Part shown: positions 27,754 to 36,146 of the stretch, in pieces
How the letters are laid out: each line of letters opens with the position of its first letter
Position numbering within the stretch: the stretch's first letter is position 1
Origin: Pseudoflavonifractor gallinarum
Lineage (GTDB): Bacteria > Bacillota > Clostridia > Oscillospirales > Oscillospiraceae
Reading direction: 5' to 3'
Assembly (NCBI RefSeq): GCF_014982855.1
Contig: NZ_JADCKF010000006.1
Span: 62,001 to 126,000 of the forward strand
DNA: 64,000 nt
Program-made: the position numbers and the translations under genes
The notes under the pieces: generated by a model
What the model was told of the DNA's origin: nothing
Seen by the model: only the letters and a program-made list of their open reading frames with translations
Databases searched by the model: none

Positions 27754-28977
27754 TCAGTCCCGGGCCAGAATCTGTCCCAGCATGTTGTCCACCATGGAGA
27801 GCATACGGGGCAGATGGAAGGGGCCCTTGAAGGTGGAACCCTTGGTGGAGGGCATGGTGGGCAGGCCGTCACGGCGCAGATAGCCGTACCACTCGCCATA
27901 CTCCCGGTCGGAGAAGTGCTTCTTGCAGTAGTCCAGGGTCTGCTCGAACTTCTCCAGGTAGGACACGTCCCCGGTATCCCGGAAGATCATCATGGACGCG
28001 ATCAGGATCTCGTCGTGGGGCCACCAGAGCTTCATATCGTGCTCGTAGGCCTCGGTGGGCTTGCCCAGGCAGTCGATGAAGTAGAGCAGTCCGCCGTACT
28101 CCTTGTCCCAGCCAGCCTCAAAGGCCTGGTCAAAGATCTTGACGGCGGTGGCGTGGGTCTCGGCGTCGTGGGCGTAGTTGGCCGCCTCCATCAGGAACCA
28201 GGAGCACTCGATGTCGTGGCCGGGGTTGACCACGCGGCCCTCGGTGACATCCAGACGGGGGGTCCCGTCGGGCGCCACGGACTCCAGGGTGCACTTGAGC
28301 TCGGGCTTGTAGTGGTACTGGAAGATGGTCTCCACACACTCCTGGGCTCGGGCGGCGTAGAGCTTCTGCCGCTCCGGATCCGTATCCACCCGGCGAAGCA
28401 CGGAGGTGATGTTCAGGTAGATCATGGGATCGGCCAGAGCGCGGCCGGTGCGCGTGGTGGAGATGGTCTTGGGACCCATGCCGGTGGGATCCTGGATGAG
28501 GCCGTTGTTGAGCTGGTAGATCAGCTCATAGGCAGCCCGGGCGCGCTCCAGGCAGGCGGCGTCGCCGGTGACGCCGTAGTACTCGGCGTTGGCGATGGCG
28601 TAGAAGCCCTCGGAGAAGCAGTAGCGGCGCTGGCGCAGGGGCTTGCCCTCCGCGGTAACGGTGAAGTACATCCGGTTGCCGGCCTCCCGGTTGATGCAGT
28701 GGGCCTCCATAAAGTCCAGGCAGCTCTTGCTGGCCTGGAGCCACTCCTCCTTCACCCCGTACTGGTGGCACAGGTAGGCGAACATCCAGGCGCAGCGGCC
28801 CTGCATCCAGACGCTCTTATCGGTGGAATAGATCTCGCCCTTGCGGTCCAGGCAGGTGTATACGCCGCCGTTGACGTGGTCCATACCGTTTTTCAGCCAG
28901 AAGTTGACGCAGATGTCCAGCTCCTCCTTGATCCACTTCTGATGGGCCTCAAGGCGCTCTCTCATAGCAGTATCCAT
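27754..28977 (-). CDS. AGE-family epimerase (N-acylglucosamine 2-epimerase like)
   Basis: This is a 407-residue (alpha/alpha)6-barrel protein of the AGE/renin-binding-protein family, which interconverts ManNAc and GlcNAc. Landmarks are NGGVYTCLDRKGEIYSTDKS, the His-containing NPGHDIECSWFLMEAA and the C-terminal EYGEWYGYLRRDG. Its place next to nanA, nagA, nagB and a ROK-like kinase suggests it epimerises free ManNAc. Cellobiose or mannose epimerase activity is possible for the superfamily. ATG 28977 is preceded by AAGGAAGGCGGA; the open frame extends further upstream but through the promoter. Confidence 0.85.
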   Translation of the reverse strand: MDTAMRERLEAHQKWIKEELDICVNFWLKNGMDHVNGGVYTCLDRKGEIYSTDKSVWMQGRCAWMFAYLCHQYGVKEEWLQASKSCLDFMEAHCINREAGNRMYFTVTAEGKPLRQRRYCFSEGFYAIANAEYYGVTGDAACLERARAAYELIYQLNNGLIQDPTGMGPKTISTTRTGRALADPMIYLNITSVLRRVDTDPERQKLYAARAQECVETIFQYHYKPELKCTLESVAPDGTPRLDVTEGRVVNPGHDIECSWFLMEAANYAHDAETHATAVKIFDQAFEAGWDKEYGGLLYFIDCLGKPTEAYEHDMKLWWPHDEILIASMMIFRDTGDVSYLEKFEQTLDYCKKHFSDREYGEWYGYLRRDGLPTMPSTKGSTFKGPFHLPRMLSMVDNMLGQILARD

Positions 28978-29058
28978 AACTTCGTTCCGCCTTCCTTTTG
29001 ATACAAATTGCATAATGGACGGGGGCTTGAAACAGGCTTCCCTTTCCTTATCGCCTAT

Positions 29059-29088
29059 ATCATACCGTTGAAAGTAACTTTCAGTCAA
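29059..29088 (-). promoter_or_regulatory. Promoter of the AGE-rpiR operon
   Basis: On the minus strand TTGACT (29083-29088), an 18-base spacer and TATGAT (29059-29064). The spacer contains the perfect palindrome at 29069-29083, so a bound repressor would block RNA polymerase. Confidence 0.8.
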
Positions 29089-29112
29089 TAGCTTCTTTGA
29101 AAGTTTTTTCGA
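29069..29112. promoter_or_regulatory. RpiR-type operators in the divergent AGE/ROK region
   Basis: TGAAAGTAACTTTCA (29069-29083) is a perfect 15-base palindrome around a central A. TGAAAGTTTTTTCGA (29098-29112) is a degraded copy, centres 29 bases apart. The pair sits between the divergent AGE (-) and ROK (+) promoters. Confidence 0.72.
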
Positions 29113-29129
29113 TTTTTCTCGGAAATCCC

Positions 29130-29162
29130 TTGACAGATTGAAAAAAACTGATAGCCTATAAG
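29130..29162 (+). promoter_or_regulatory. Tentative promoter of the ROK-like gene
   Basis: A clear TTGACA (29130-29135) is present, but the best -10-like hexamers (CCTATA at 29155 or TATAAG at 29157) give 19-21-base spacers. A poor -10 could mean activation is needed, or that the start point is elsewhere. Confidence 0.4.
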
Positions 29163-29227
29163 TGGATAAATTTGATGGGCGGTACAAAAAATACCCCCAA
29201 ATGATACATTCAAGGAGGAGGATACCG

Positions 29228-30601
29228 ATGAAACACCTCGGCATTGACGTTTCCGTTCGTAATCTCCCTGAGCTGGACCCCAACTACATTCCGCTCTTCC
29301 CCTTCTATGAGTCCTTTCTGAAGGGCGCTTCCAAGCCCCTGGACATCGCGGTGGAGCGCTCTGCCGGTCAGGTCGCTGTCTACAAGACCTTCATTCACGG
29401 TACTCCCGAGATGGCTGAGGCCGACCTCTACTATGTGGACCGCATCATCAAGACCCTGCTGTGGCTCAAGGGCGGCTTCAAGGTCTATATCGCGGGCGAT
29501 AAGGCCATCTATGAGGCCATTCACAAGGCCTACTCCAAAGAAGGCACCCGCGCCTTTGACGAGGACTTCATGGCCGGCGTCTATGAGCATCCCTTCGAAG
29601 TGGTCTACTGCGACGCCGTTCCCGCTGAGGTGAGCAAGTCCGAGGCCATCGGCCGCCACATGAACGGCTGCCGCATCGGCTTTGACGCCGGCGGAAGCGA
29701 CCGCAAGGTCTCCGCTGTCATCGACGGTGAGCCCGTCTTCTCCGAAGAGGTGGTGTGGTTCCCCAAGACCAACTCCGACCCTGACTATCACTACCAGGGC
29801 ATCGTGGACGCCATGAAGTCCGCCGCTGCCCATATGCCCCGCGTGGACGCCATCGGCGTGTCCTCCGCCGGTATCTACATCGACAACCGCACCATGGTGG
29901 CCTCCCTGTTCCTGAAGGTGGGCAAGAAAGACTTTGACGCCAAGGTGAAGGACATCTACATCCGCGCCGCCAAGGAGTTTGGCGATGTGCCCATCGTGGT
30001 GGCCAACGACGGCGACGTGTCCGCCCTGGCCGGCGCCATGAGCCTGGAGGAGAACAACGTCCTGGGTATCGCCATGGGCACCAGCGAGGCTGTTGGCTTC
30101 GTGGATGACAAGGGCAACATCACCGGCTGGCTCAACGAGCTGGCTTTCGTCCCCGTGGACGCCGCCCCCACCGCCATGGTGGACGAGTGGTCCGGCGACA
30201 TCGGCTGCGGCGTGAAGTACTTCTCCCAGGATTCCGTCATCAAGCTGGCCCCCGCTGCCGGCATTGAGCTGGACGAGTCCCTCTCCCCCGCCGAGAAGCT
30301 CAAGGTGGTGCAGGGCCTCATGGAGAAGGACGACGACCGTGCCGCCGCCATCTACCGCTCCATCGGCGTGTATCTGGGCCATGCCCTGCGCCTGTACTAT
30401 CACTTCTACGGCTTCAAGCACATCCTGCTGCTGGGCCGCGTGATGTCCGGCAAGGGCGGCGACATCGTGCTGGCCGAGGCCAAGCGTGTGCTGGCTGAGG
30501 AGTATGCCGACATCGCCTCCAAGATCAATCCCACCCTGCCCGACGAGAAGGCCCGCCGCGTGGGTCAGTCTGTGGCTGCCGCTTCCCTGCCCGAGTTTTA
30601 A
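29228..30601 (+). CDS. ROK-like sugar kinase with a novel N-terminal domain
   Basis: This is a 457-residue ASKHA protein. The ROK phosphate-1 loop GFDAGGSDRK starts only at residue 151. The catalytic Asp is in VANDGDVSALAGA (about 258-270) and GIAMGTSEAVGFV resembles the phosphate-2 loop. Residues 1-148 form an extra domain that I do not recognise. The ROK zinc cluster CxCGxxGC is missing; only Cys327 lies in that region. From context it probably phosphorylates GlcNAc (after AGE) or ManNAc. ATG 29228 is preceded by AAGGAGGAGGAT. It is divergent from AGE-rpiR. Confidence 0.72.
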   Translation: MKHLGIDVSVRNLPELDPNYIPLFPFYESFLKGASKPLDIAVERSAGQVAVYKTFIHGTPEMAEADLYYVDRIIKTLLWLKGGFKVYIAGDKAIYEAIHKAYSKEGTRAFDEDFMAGVYEHPFEVVYCDAVPAEVSKSEAIGRHMNGCRIGFDAGGSDRKVSAVIDGEPVFSEEVVWFPKTNSDPDYHYQGIVDAMKSAAAHMPRVDAIGVSSAGIYIDNRTMVASLFLKVGKKDFDAKVKDIYIRAAKEFGDVPIVVANDGDVSALAGAMSLEENNVLGIAMGTSEAVGFVDDKGNITGWLNELAFVPVDAAPTAMVDEWSGDIGCGVKYFSQDSVIKLAPAAGIELDESLSPAEKLKVVQGLMEKDDDRAAAIYRSIGVYLGHALRLYYHFYGFKHILLLGRVMSGKGGDIVLAEAKRVLAEEYADIASKINPTLPDEKARRVGQSVAAASLPEF

Positions 30602-30625
30602 TCCGGTCACAGCATAGCAAAGCAA

Positions 30626-30663
30626 AAAACGTCCGGCTCTCCCTGTGGAGAGCCGGACGTTTT
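30626..30663. terminator. Bidirectional intrinsic terminator
   Basis: A 17-bp perfect stem (30626-30642 with 30647-30663, CTGT loop) with A/T ends on both sides. It serves the ROK-like gene (+) and the DUF624 gene (-). Confidence 0.94.
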
Positions 30664-30680
30664 CCTATGTGCACAACGAG

Positions 30681-31343
30681 TCAGCGCAGATACCAGGGCC
30701 GCTCTGCCGGATCTTCCGGCAGCCCCTCCTCTGGAATGGTATAGGGGCGGAAGATCCGCTCCAGCAGCAGAGAGGCCGCCAGTCCAGCCAGGGCGGGCAG
30801 GATCATCAGCGGCACCAGATACCGCACCGACACCAGTCCCGCCGCCAGCAGCACTACCCCCAGTCCCAGGGTCGAGGGAAGATGCCCCAGCGCCAGCCGG
30901 AGAGCCAGGCCCAGAGCCCCCCAAACCCCCTGGCTGAATCGGGAGATTACCGGGAATACATAGCCCAGCACCCCCAGCAGTACCAGCGTCACCAGTGCAT
31001 AGACCAGCAGCAGGGACATGGCCGCACGGTTGCCCGCCAGGGCCATCTGGTAGACCACGTACAGTCCTCCCAGCACCAGCTGTCCCGCCACCAGGCACAC
31101 CAGCCCGGTCAGAAAGCTCACCTTGAAATTGCTCTTCAGGCACTCCAGAAAGTTCCGGAAGGGATAGGGCTCCCCCTTCCGGATGCACTTGACCAGCGTA
31201 TAGTAAAGGGCTGTGGTGGCCGGGCCCGCCGTGACCACCGGAATACACAGCGCCACCCAGAGCAGGCTCAGGGCCGCCAGATTGAAAATCAGGTCAATGG
31301 TCTGAAAAAAACCGTTTTGGGGATCAAAGATACTGCGCCACAC
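30681..31343 (-). CDS. DUF624 (YesL-like) membrane protein
   Basis: This is a 220-residue protein with five or six hydrophobic helices and the DUF624 N-terminus FNLAALSLLWVALCIPVVTAGPATTALYYTL (key part: NLAALSLLWVALCIPVVTAG). YesL-type proteins usually accompany carbohydrate ABC importers, which suits its place beside the amino-sugar island, but the function is unknown. The start is GTG 31343, 7 bases after AAGGAGGA at 31351-31358. Confidence 0.8.
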   Translation of the reverse strand: MWRSIFDPQNGFFQTIDLIFNLAALSLLWVALCIPVVTAGPATTALYYTLVKCIRKGEPYPFRNFLECLKSNFKVSFLTGLVCLVAGQLVLGGLYVVYQMALAGNRAAMSLLLVYALVTLVLLGVLGYVFPVISRFSQGVWGALGLALRLALGHLPSTLGLGVVLLAAGLVSVRYLVPLMILPALAGLAASLLLERIFRPYTIPEEGLPEDPAERPWYLR

Positions 31344-31687
31344 ACCGATGTCCTCCTTGTGGTCCTCCGGGCATTCGTCCAGGCCCGGTCCATCTGTTGG
31401 AATGTATTCTATCCTATTTCCCGAAAAACGTCAAATGCCGCGGGATGACCCGCGGCATTTTCCTCGCCTTTTCCTCACGCCCGCCCACGGCGGCGCGTCT
31501 CCCCTCGGGAGATAAAGTCATTATATGTCTTTTAGGGCGCGGTGTCAACCCGTTTTTCCCCCTATTTCTTCCATTGCTATTGTATTTTTCGATAAAGTCT
31601 CCTCCCTTCTTCCCTTTTTGCCCGGTTTCGACTAAGATAGTGTCTGCTGCACGGGCGGCAAATCAGAGACAGGAGCTGGACAGGCGG
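31344..31687. other. Divergent intergenic region with an isolated hairpin
   Basis: This stretch lies between the DUF624 gene (-) and the NadM-like gene (+). A 12-bp perfect stem (31433-31444 with 31449-31460, ATGA loop) with TTT after it on both strands sits in the middle with no annotated transcript ending there. Beyond that I see SD sequences at each end, an AT-rich tract around 31560-31640 and no convincing promoter pair. Confidence 0.5.
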
Positions 31688-32281
31688 ATGGATATGGAAC
31701 AGAGAGATACATTGGGCGTGGTCATGGGCCGTTTTCAGGGACTACACCTGGGGCATATGGAATACTTGCTGGCAGGGGCACAGCGCTGCGAACATCTTCT
31801 GGTGGGCGTGACCCACTTTGACCCCTGGGAGCACGCCCCGGAGGAGCTCCGGGATCTGGGCCGCATGAACGCCTCGGCCAATCCCTTCACCTACTATGAG
31901 CGCCTAGCCATGCTCCGGGATGCACTCACCGAGGCCGGACTTCCCCGGGAGCGCTTTGATATTGTCCCCTTCCCCATTGAGCACCCGGAGCGCATCCCCG
32001 AGTTCATCCCCCGGGAGGCCGTGTGCTATGTGACCATCTACGACCAGTGGGGATACCACAAGCGCCAGGTCCTGACCGATCTGGGCTTTCCCACCCGGGT
32101 CCTCTGGGTGCGGGACGACAGCCAGCGCCTCACCAGCGGAACGGAGGTCCGCCGGCTGATCGCGGAGGGGAAGCCCTGGTCCCACCTGGTCCCGCCGGCG
32201 GTATCCCGGTATCTGCTGGAGCACGGCCTGACCCAGCGGCTGGCTGCCGGCATCCCGCCGGAGGACTCCAATCCTTCCTAA
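31688..32281 (+). CDS. NadM/NadR-like nucleotidyltransferase (NMN adenylyltransferase)
   Basis: This is a 197-residue HIGH-superfamily nucleotidyltransferase. VVMGRFQGLHLGHMEYL carries the HxGH motif in the GRFQ context of archaeal-type NMN adenylyltransferases, and RLTSGTEVRRLI is the ISGTxIR motif near the C-terminus. It probably makes NAD or a related dinucleotide from a mononucleotide plus ATP, but CTP transfer cannot be excluded. I start at ATG 31688, 12 bases after AGGAG (31671-31675); ATG 31694 is an alternative. Confidence 0.75.
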   Translation: MDMEQRDTLGVVMGRFQGLHLGHMEYLLAGAQRCEHLLVGVTHFDPWEHAPEELRDLGRMNASANPFTYYERLAMLRDALTEAGLPRERFDIVPFPIEHPERIPEFIPREAVCYVTIYDQWGYHKRQVLTDLGFPTRVLWVRDDSQRLTSGTEVRRLIAEGKPWSHLVPPAVSRYLLEHGLTQRLAAGIPPEDSNPS

Positions 32282-32287
32282 TAACAG

Positions 32288-32330
32288 ACAGAAAAAGACC
32301 CCGCAGAATAAAAATTCTGCGGGGTCTCTT
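32288..32330. terminator. Bidirectional intrinsic terminator
   Basis: A 14-bp perfect stem (32296-32309 with 32314-32327). The minus strand runs into CTTTTTCTG, ending the tetrapyrrole operon; the + side has CTCTTGTTTT after the NadM-like gene. Confidence 0.92.
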
Positions 32331-32340
32331 GTTTTCCTAG

Positions 32341-33633
32341 TTACAGCGCGGCAAAGACCTCGTCCGCCGCAACGCGGGTGTGCTCCAACAGCTCCTCGGT
32401 GTGGGCTGCCGAGAGGAACATGGCCTCAAACTGGGCGGGAGCCAGGTAGACGCCCCGCTCCAGCATTCCGGCGAAATACCGGGCGTACATCCCCACATCG
32501 CTCCCCTTGGCATCCACAAAGGTGCTCACACTGCTGGGTGTGAAGAAGGGAGAGAGCAGGCTGCCGATCTGGTTGATGGAGACGGCCACCCCGTGATTTT
32601 CCGCCAGCGCCCGGAACTCCCGGGCCAGCCAGAGGGCTTTCTCCTCAATCATGGAATAGATCTCCGGATGGCTCTTCAGCCAGCTCAGCTGGGCCAGTCC
32701 CGCGGCCATGGCCACCGGGTTGCCGCTGAGGGTACCCGCCTGATAGACCGGACCGCAGGGGGCCACCTCTTCCATCAGCTCCCGCCGTGCGCAGTAGGCC
32801 CCTACCGGCATGCCGCCGCCGATGATCTTTCCAAAGGTCACAATGTCGGCCCGCACGCCGAAATAGGCCTGGGCCCCGCCCAGCGCCAGCCGGAAGCCGG
32901 TGATGACCTCGTCAAAGACCAGCAGAGCACCATACTTGTCACACAGGGTCCGCAGACCGCTCAGGAAGCCGGGTGCGGGGTTCACAACGCCCATGTTGGC
33001 CGCCACGGGCTCCACGATGACGCAGGCCACCTCGCCCCGATTGGCCTCCAGCAGACGCTCCACGCTGTCCAGGTCGTTGAATTGGGCGGTCAGGGTGTGG
33101 CGCACCACGTCCTGGGGCACGCCCGCCGAGGTGGGATGTCCTCCCGCCAGGGCGGAGGAACCCGCTCCCACCAGCAGGCAGTCGCTGTGCCCGTGGTAGC
33201 AGCCCTCAAACTTGATGATCTTATCCCGTCCGGTAGCTCCCCGGGCCAGACGGATGGCCGACATGACGGCCTCCGTTCCCGAGTTGACCATGCGCACCAT
33301 GTCGATGTTGGGGACCAGCTCCACCATGAGCTGGGCGATCTCCACCTCCCGCTCAGTGGGAGCGCCGAAGCTGAGTCCGTCCTTGACGGCCCGCTCCACC
33401 GCCTCCCGGATGACCGGGTGGTTGTGCCCCAGGATCATGGGACCCCAGGAGCAGACATAGTCGATGTAGCCGCGCCCCTCCACGTCGTAGATGTACGGGC
33501 CGTTGGCGCGGGCAATGAAGCGGGGGGCCATGTCCACCGCACGGAAGGCCCGCACGGGAGAGTTGACGCCGCCGGGGAGCACCTTGAGGGCCTCCGCAAA
33601 GAGCTCCTGAGAGGTTTTGTGCCGGTTCATCAT
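32341..33633 (-). CDS. hemL: Glutamate-1-semialdehyde 2,1-aminomutase
   Basis: HemL converts glutamate-1-semialdehyde to 5-aminolevulinate, the second step of C5 tetrapyrrole synthesis. This 430-residue PLP enzyme has LPGGVNSPVRAFRAV at the start, the FDEVITGFRLA cofactor Asp, and the PLP Lys in TFGKIIGGGMPVGAY. It is the last gene of the riboswitch-controlled operon and overlaps hemB by 4 bases. Confidence 0.96.
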   Translation of the reverse strand: MMNRHKTSQELFAEALKVLPGGVNSPVRAFRAVDMAPRFIARANGPYIYDVEGRGYIDYVCSWGPMILGHNHPVIREAVERAVKDGLSFGAPTEREVEIAQLMVELVPNIDMVRMVNSGTEAVMSAIRLARGATGRDKIIKFEGCYHGHSDCLLVGAGSSALAGGHPTSAGVPQDVVRHTLTAQFNDLDSVERLLEANRGEVACVIVEPVAANMGVVNPAPGFLSGLRTLCDKYGALLVFDEVITGFRLALGGAQAYFGVRADIVTFGKIIGGGMPVGAYCARRELMEEVAPCGPVYQAGTLSGNPVAMAAGLAQLSWLKSHPEIYSMIEEKALWLAREFRALAENHGVAVSINQIGSLLSPFFTPSSVSTFVDAKGSDVGMYARYFAGMLERGVYLAPAQFEAMFLSAAHTEELLEHTRVAADEVFAAL

Positions 33634-34613
33634 CCGATCTCCCCCTTCCGCATGGCATCGGCCAGCTCCTTGGCATAGTAGGTAATGAGCATATTGGCCC
33701 CCGCCCGGAAGATGGACACGGCGCTCTCACACATGACCCGGTGCTCGTCGATGAGCCCCTCCCGGGCTGCCGCCTTGATCATGGCGTACTCTCCCGACAC
33801 CTGGTAGGCACACAGGGGCAGGCGGAAGGCATCGGCACACTCCCGGATCACATCCAGATAGGGGAGCGCAGGCTTGACCATCAGCAGGTCGGCCCCCTCC
33901 TCCACATCCAGTGCGCACTCCTTGAGGGCCTCTTTCCAGTTATGGGGGTCCATCTGGTATCCCTTCCGGTCCCCAAAGGAGGGGGCGGAGCCGGCCGCCG
34001 CCCGGAAGGGGCCGTAAAAGGCCGAGGCATACTTGGCCGAGTAGGACAGGATGGGCACATTCTGGAATCCGTGCTCGTCCAGTCTGGCCCGGATGGCCGC
34101 CACACGGCCGTCCATCATGTCGGAGGGAGCCACCATATCGGCGCCCGCCCGGGCGTGGGAGAGCGCAGTCTTAGCCAGCAGCTCCAGCGTGGCGTCGTTG
34201 TCCACGCTGTGGCCGCACAGAGCCCCGCAGTGGCCGTGGTCGGTGTACTCGCACATGCACACGTCGGTGATGACATAGAAATCGGGATAGGACCGCTTGA
34301 TGAGGCGCACCGCCTCCTGCACCACGCCGTGCTCATCCCAGGCGGAGGAGCCCGTGGCGTCCTTGTGCTCCGGCAGGCCAAAGAGGATGCACCGGCCCAC
34401 CCCGTGAGCCAGACAGTCCTCCACCGCCTGTCCCACGCTGTCCAGCCCGTAGTGGAGCTGTCCCTCCAGCGAAGGGATGGGGCGGGTGCCCGTCAGGGTC
34501 TCGTCCACAAAGATGGGATAGATCAGGCTGTCGGGGGAGAGACGGGTCTCCCGGCACAGCTTCCGGATGCTCTCATTGCCCCGCAGGCGGCGGGGCCGAA
34601 TGCTCAGGTCCAT
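33630..34613 (-). CDS. hemB: Porphobilinogen synthase (ALA dehydratase)
   Basis: HemB condenses two 5-aminolevulinates to porphobilinogen. The 327-residue protein has the zinc cysteines in DVCMCEYTDHGHCG (about 119-132), Schiff-base lysines in LSYSAKYASAFYG and LLMVKPALPYLD, and the N-terminal RPRRLRGNESIRKL. Thus it is a zinc-type rather than magnesium-only enzyme. It lies 39 bases downstream of cobA/hemD. Confidence 0.96.
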   Translation of the reverse strand: MDLSIRPRRLRGNESIRKLCRETRLSPDSLIYPIFVDETLTGTRPIPSLEGQLHYGLDSVGQAVEDCLAHGVGRCILFGLPEHKDATGSSAWDEHGVVQEAVRLIKRSYPDFYVITDVCMCEYTDHGHCGALCGHSVDNDATLELLAKTALSHARAGADMVAPSDMMDGRVAAIRARLDEHGFQNVPILSYSAKYASAFYGPFRAAAGSAPSFGDRKGYQMDPHNWKEALKECALDVEEGADLLMVKPALPYLDVIRECADAFRLPLCAYQVSGEYAMIKAAAREGLIDEHRVMCESAVSIFRAGANMLITYYAKELADAMRKGEIG

Positions 34614-34652
34614 GGAAATGGCCTCCTTGTTTTTCTTGCTTGTCAGACGGGC

Positions 34653-36146
34653 TCACCCCCGGGCGCACTCCACCGCACACTCGGTCAGGGCCTCCAGAGT
34701 GGCCGAGCGGGCCACCCGGACGGGGATGCCGCTGCGCCGGGCCTCGGCGGCGGTCTGCTCCCCGATGCATATGCCGGTGATGCGGGAGAGGTCGGCCCCC
34801 TCCCCCACCGTGGCGAGAAATCCCTTCACCGTGGAGGCCGAGGTAAAGGTCACCAGATCCACCCGGCCCTCCTCCACCGCCTCCCGCAGAGCCTGGCTCC
34901 GGGGATTGCGGTAACAGGTCTCATAGATAGCCACGTCGTTATATTCCAGTTTAGCGCGTTCCAGCGCCTGCGTCAAGGCGGGGGACCCCTCCCTGGCACG
35001 CAGGAGGAGGACCCTGCCCGCAGCCTGGGCGGCCAGCGCCTCGCCCAGGTGGGATGCGTCGTAGACCTCCGGGATCAGGTCGGCCTTCAATCCATGCCCG
35101 GCCAGCGCACGGGCGGTCCCCGGCCCGATGGCAGCCAAGCGCACCCCGGCCAGAACTCTGGCGTCCAGACTCATCCGCTCCAGAGCCGCCCAGAGGAACT
35201 CGGCCCCGGCCGGACTGGTGAGGGCCAGCCACTCATACCGCTCCAGGTGTCCCAGCGCCTCCTCCATCTCGGGACAGGGCGAAAGGGGGATGGTCTCGAT
35301 GCAGGGGTACTCCCACACCTGGGCCCCCAGGGCACGCAGCCGTCCGGTCAGCGTCCCGGCGCGCTCCCGGGGCCGGGTGACCACCACCTGCTTGCCCCGC
35401 AGGGGGAGCCGGTCAAACCAGTCAAACTCCTCCGCCAGGGCACACACGCCCCCTACCACGATGACGGCGGGGCTGCGCACCTCCGCTGCGGCCGCCCGGG
35501 CGGGCAGCTCTTCCAGGGTGGCGGAGATCCGCCGCTGGTCGGGGGTGGTTCCCCGCTCCACCACGGCAGCCGGGGTGGAGCCGTCCATTCCGGCGGCCAG
35601 AAGCCCGGCGCAGATGTCCGGAAGGGCCGACACCCCCATCAGAAAGACCAGGGTACCCTTCGTGCGGCACAGTGCCTCGAAGTCGATATCCAGCTTCTCC
35701 CCCGCCCGGCGGTGGCCGGTGATGATGTGGAGGGAGGAGCAGAAATCCCGGTGGGTCACCGGGATGCCCGCGTAGGCCGGGGCGGCAATGGCCGAGGTGA
35801 TGCCGGGCACCTCCTCAAAGGGGACGCCATGCCGGGCCAGGAGCTCCAGCTCCTCCCCACCCCGCCCGAAGAGGAAGGGATCGCCCCCCTTGAGGCGGAC
35901 CACCACCTGGTTCCCGCTCCCCTCCTCCAGGAGGATGCGGTTGATCTCCTCCTGGGGCACGGGGTGGCATCCGGCGTTCTTGCCCACGTCGATCCGCCGG
36001 GCCTTCGCCGGGATGAGGTCCAGAATGGCGGGGCTCACCAGGCGGTCATAGACCACCACGTCGGCCTGGGCCAAAGCCTCCCGCCCCTTGACGGTGAGCA
36101 GGCCCGGATCTCCGGGGCCGGCTCCGACCAGAATCACCTTACCCAT
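34653..36146 (-). CDS. cobA-hemD: Uroporphyrinogen-III methyltransferase / uroporphyrinogen-III synthase fusion
   Basis: This is a 497-residue bifunctional protein. Residues 1-250 are SUMT (CobA): VGAGPGDPGLLTVKG, VVVRLKGGDPFLFGRGGEE and PVTHRDFCSS. The rest is a HemD domain (KQVVVTRPRERAG, LALTSPAGAEFL, VTFTSASTVKGF). It closes hydroxymethylbilane to uroporphyrinogen III and methylates it twice to precorrin-2, committing flux to sirohaem/B12. ATG 36146 overlaps the end of hemC by 8 bases. Such fusions are common in Clostridia. Confidence 0.95.
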   Translation of the reverse strand: MGKVILVGAGPGDPGLLTVKGREALAQADVVVYDRLVSPAILDLIPAKARRIDVGKNAGCHPVPQEEINRILLEEGSGNQVVVRLKGGDPFLFGRGGEELELLARHGVPFEEVPGITSAIAAPAYAGIPVTHRDFCSSLHIITGHRRAGEKLDIDFEALCRTKGTLVFLMGVSALPDICAGLLAAGMDGSTPAAVVERGTTPDQRRISATLEELPARAAAAEVRSPAVIVVGGVCALAEEFDWFDRLPLRGKQVVVTRPRERAGTLTGRLRALGAQVWEYPCIETIPLSPCPEMEEALGHLERYEWLALTSPAGAEFLWAALERMSLDARVLAGVRLAAIGPGTARALAGHGLKADLIPEVYDASHLGEALAAQAAGRVLLLRAREGSPALTQALERAKLEYNDVAIYETCYRNPRSQALREAVEEGRVDLVTFTSASTVKGFLATVGEGADLSRITGICIGEQTAAEARRSGIPVRVARSATLEALTECAVECARG

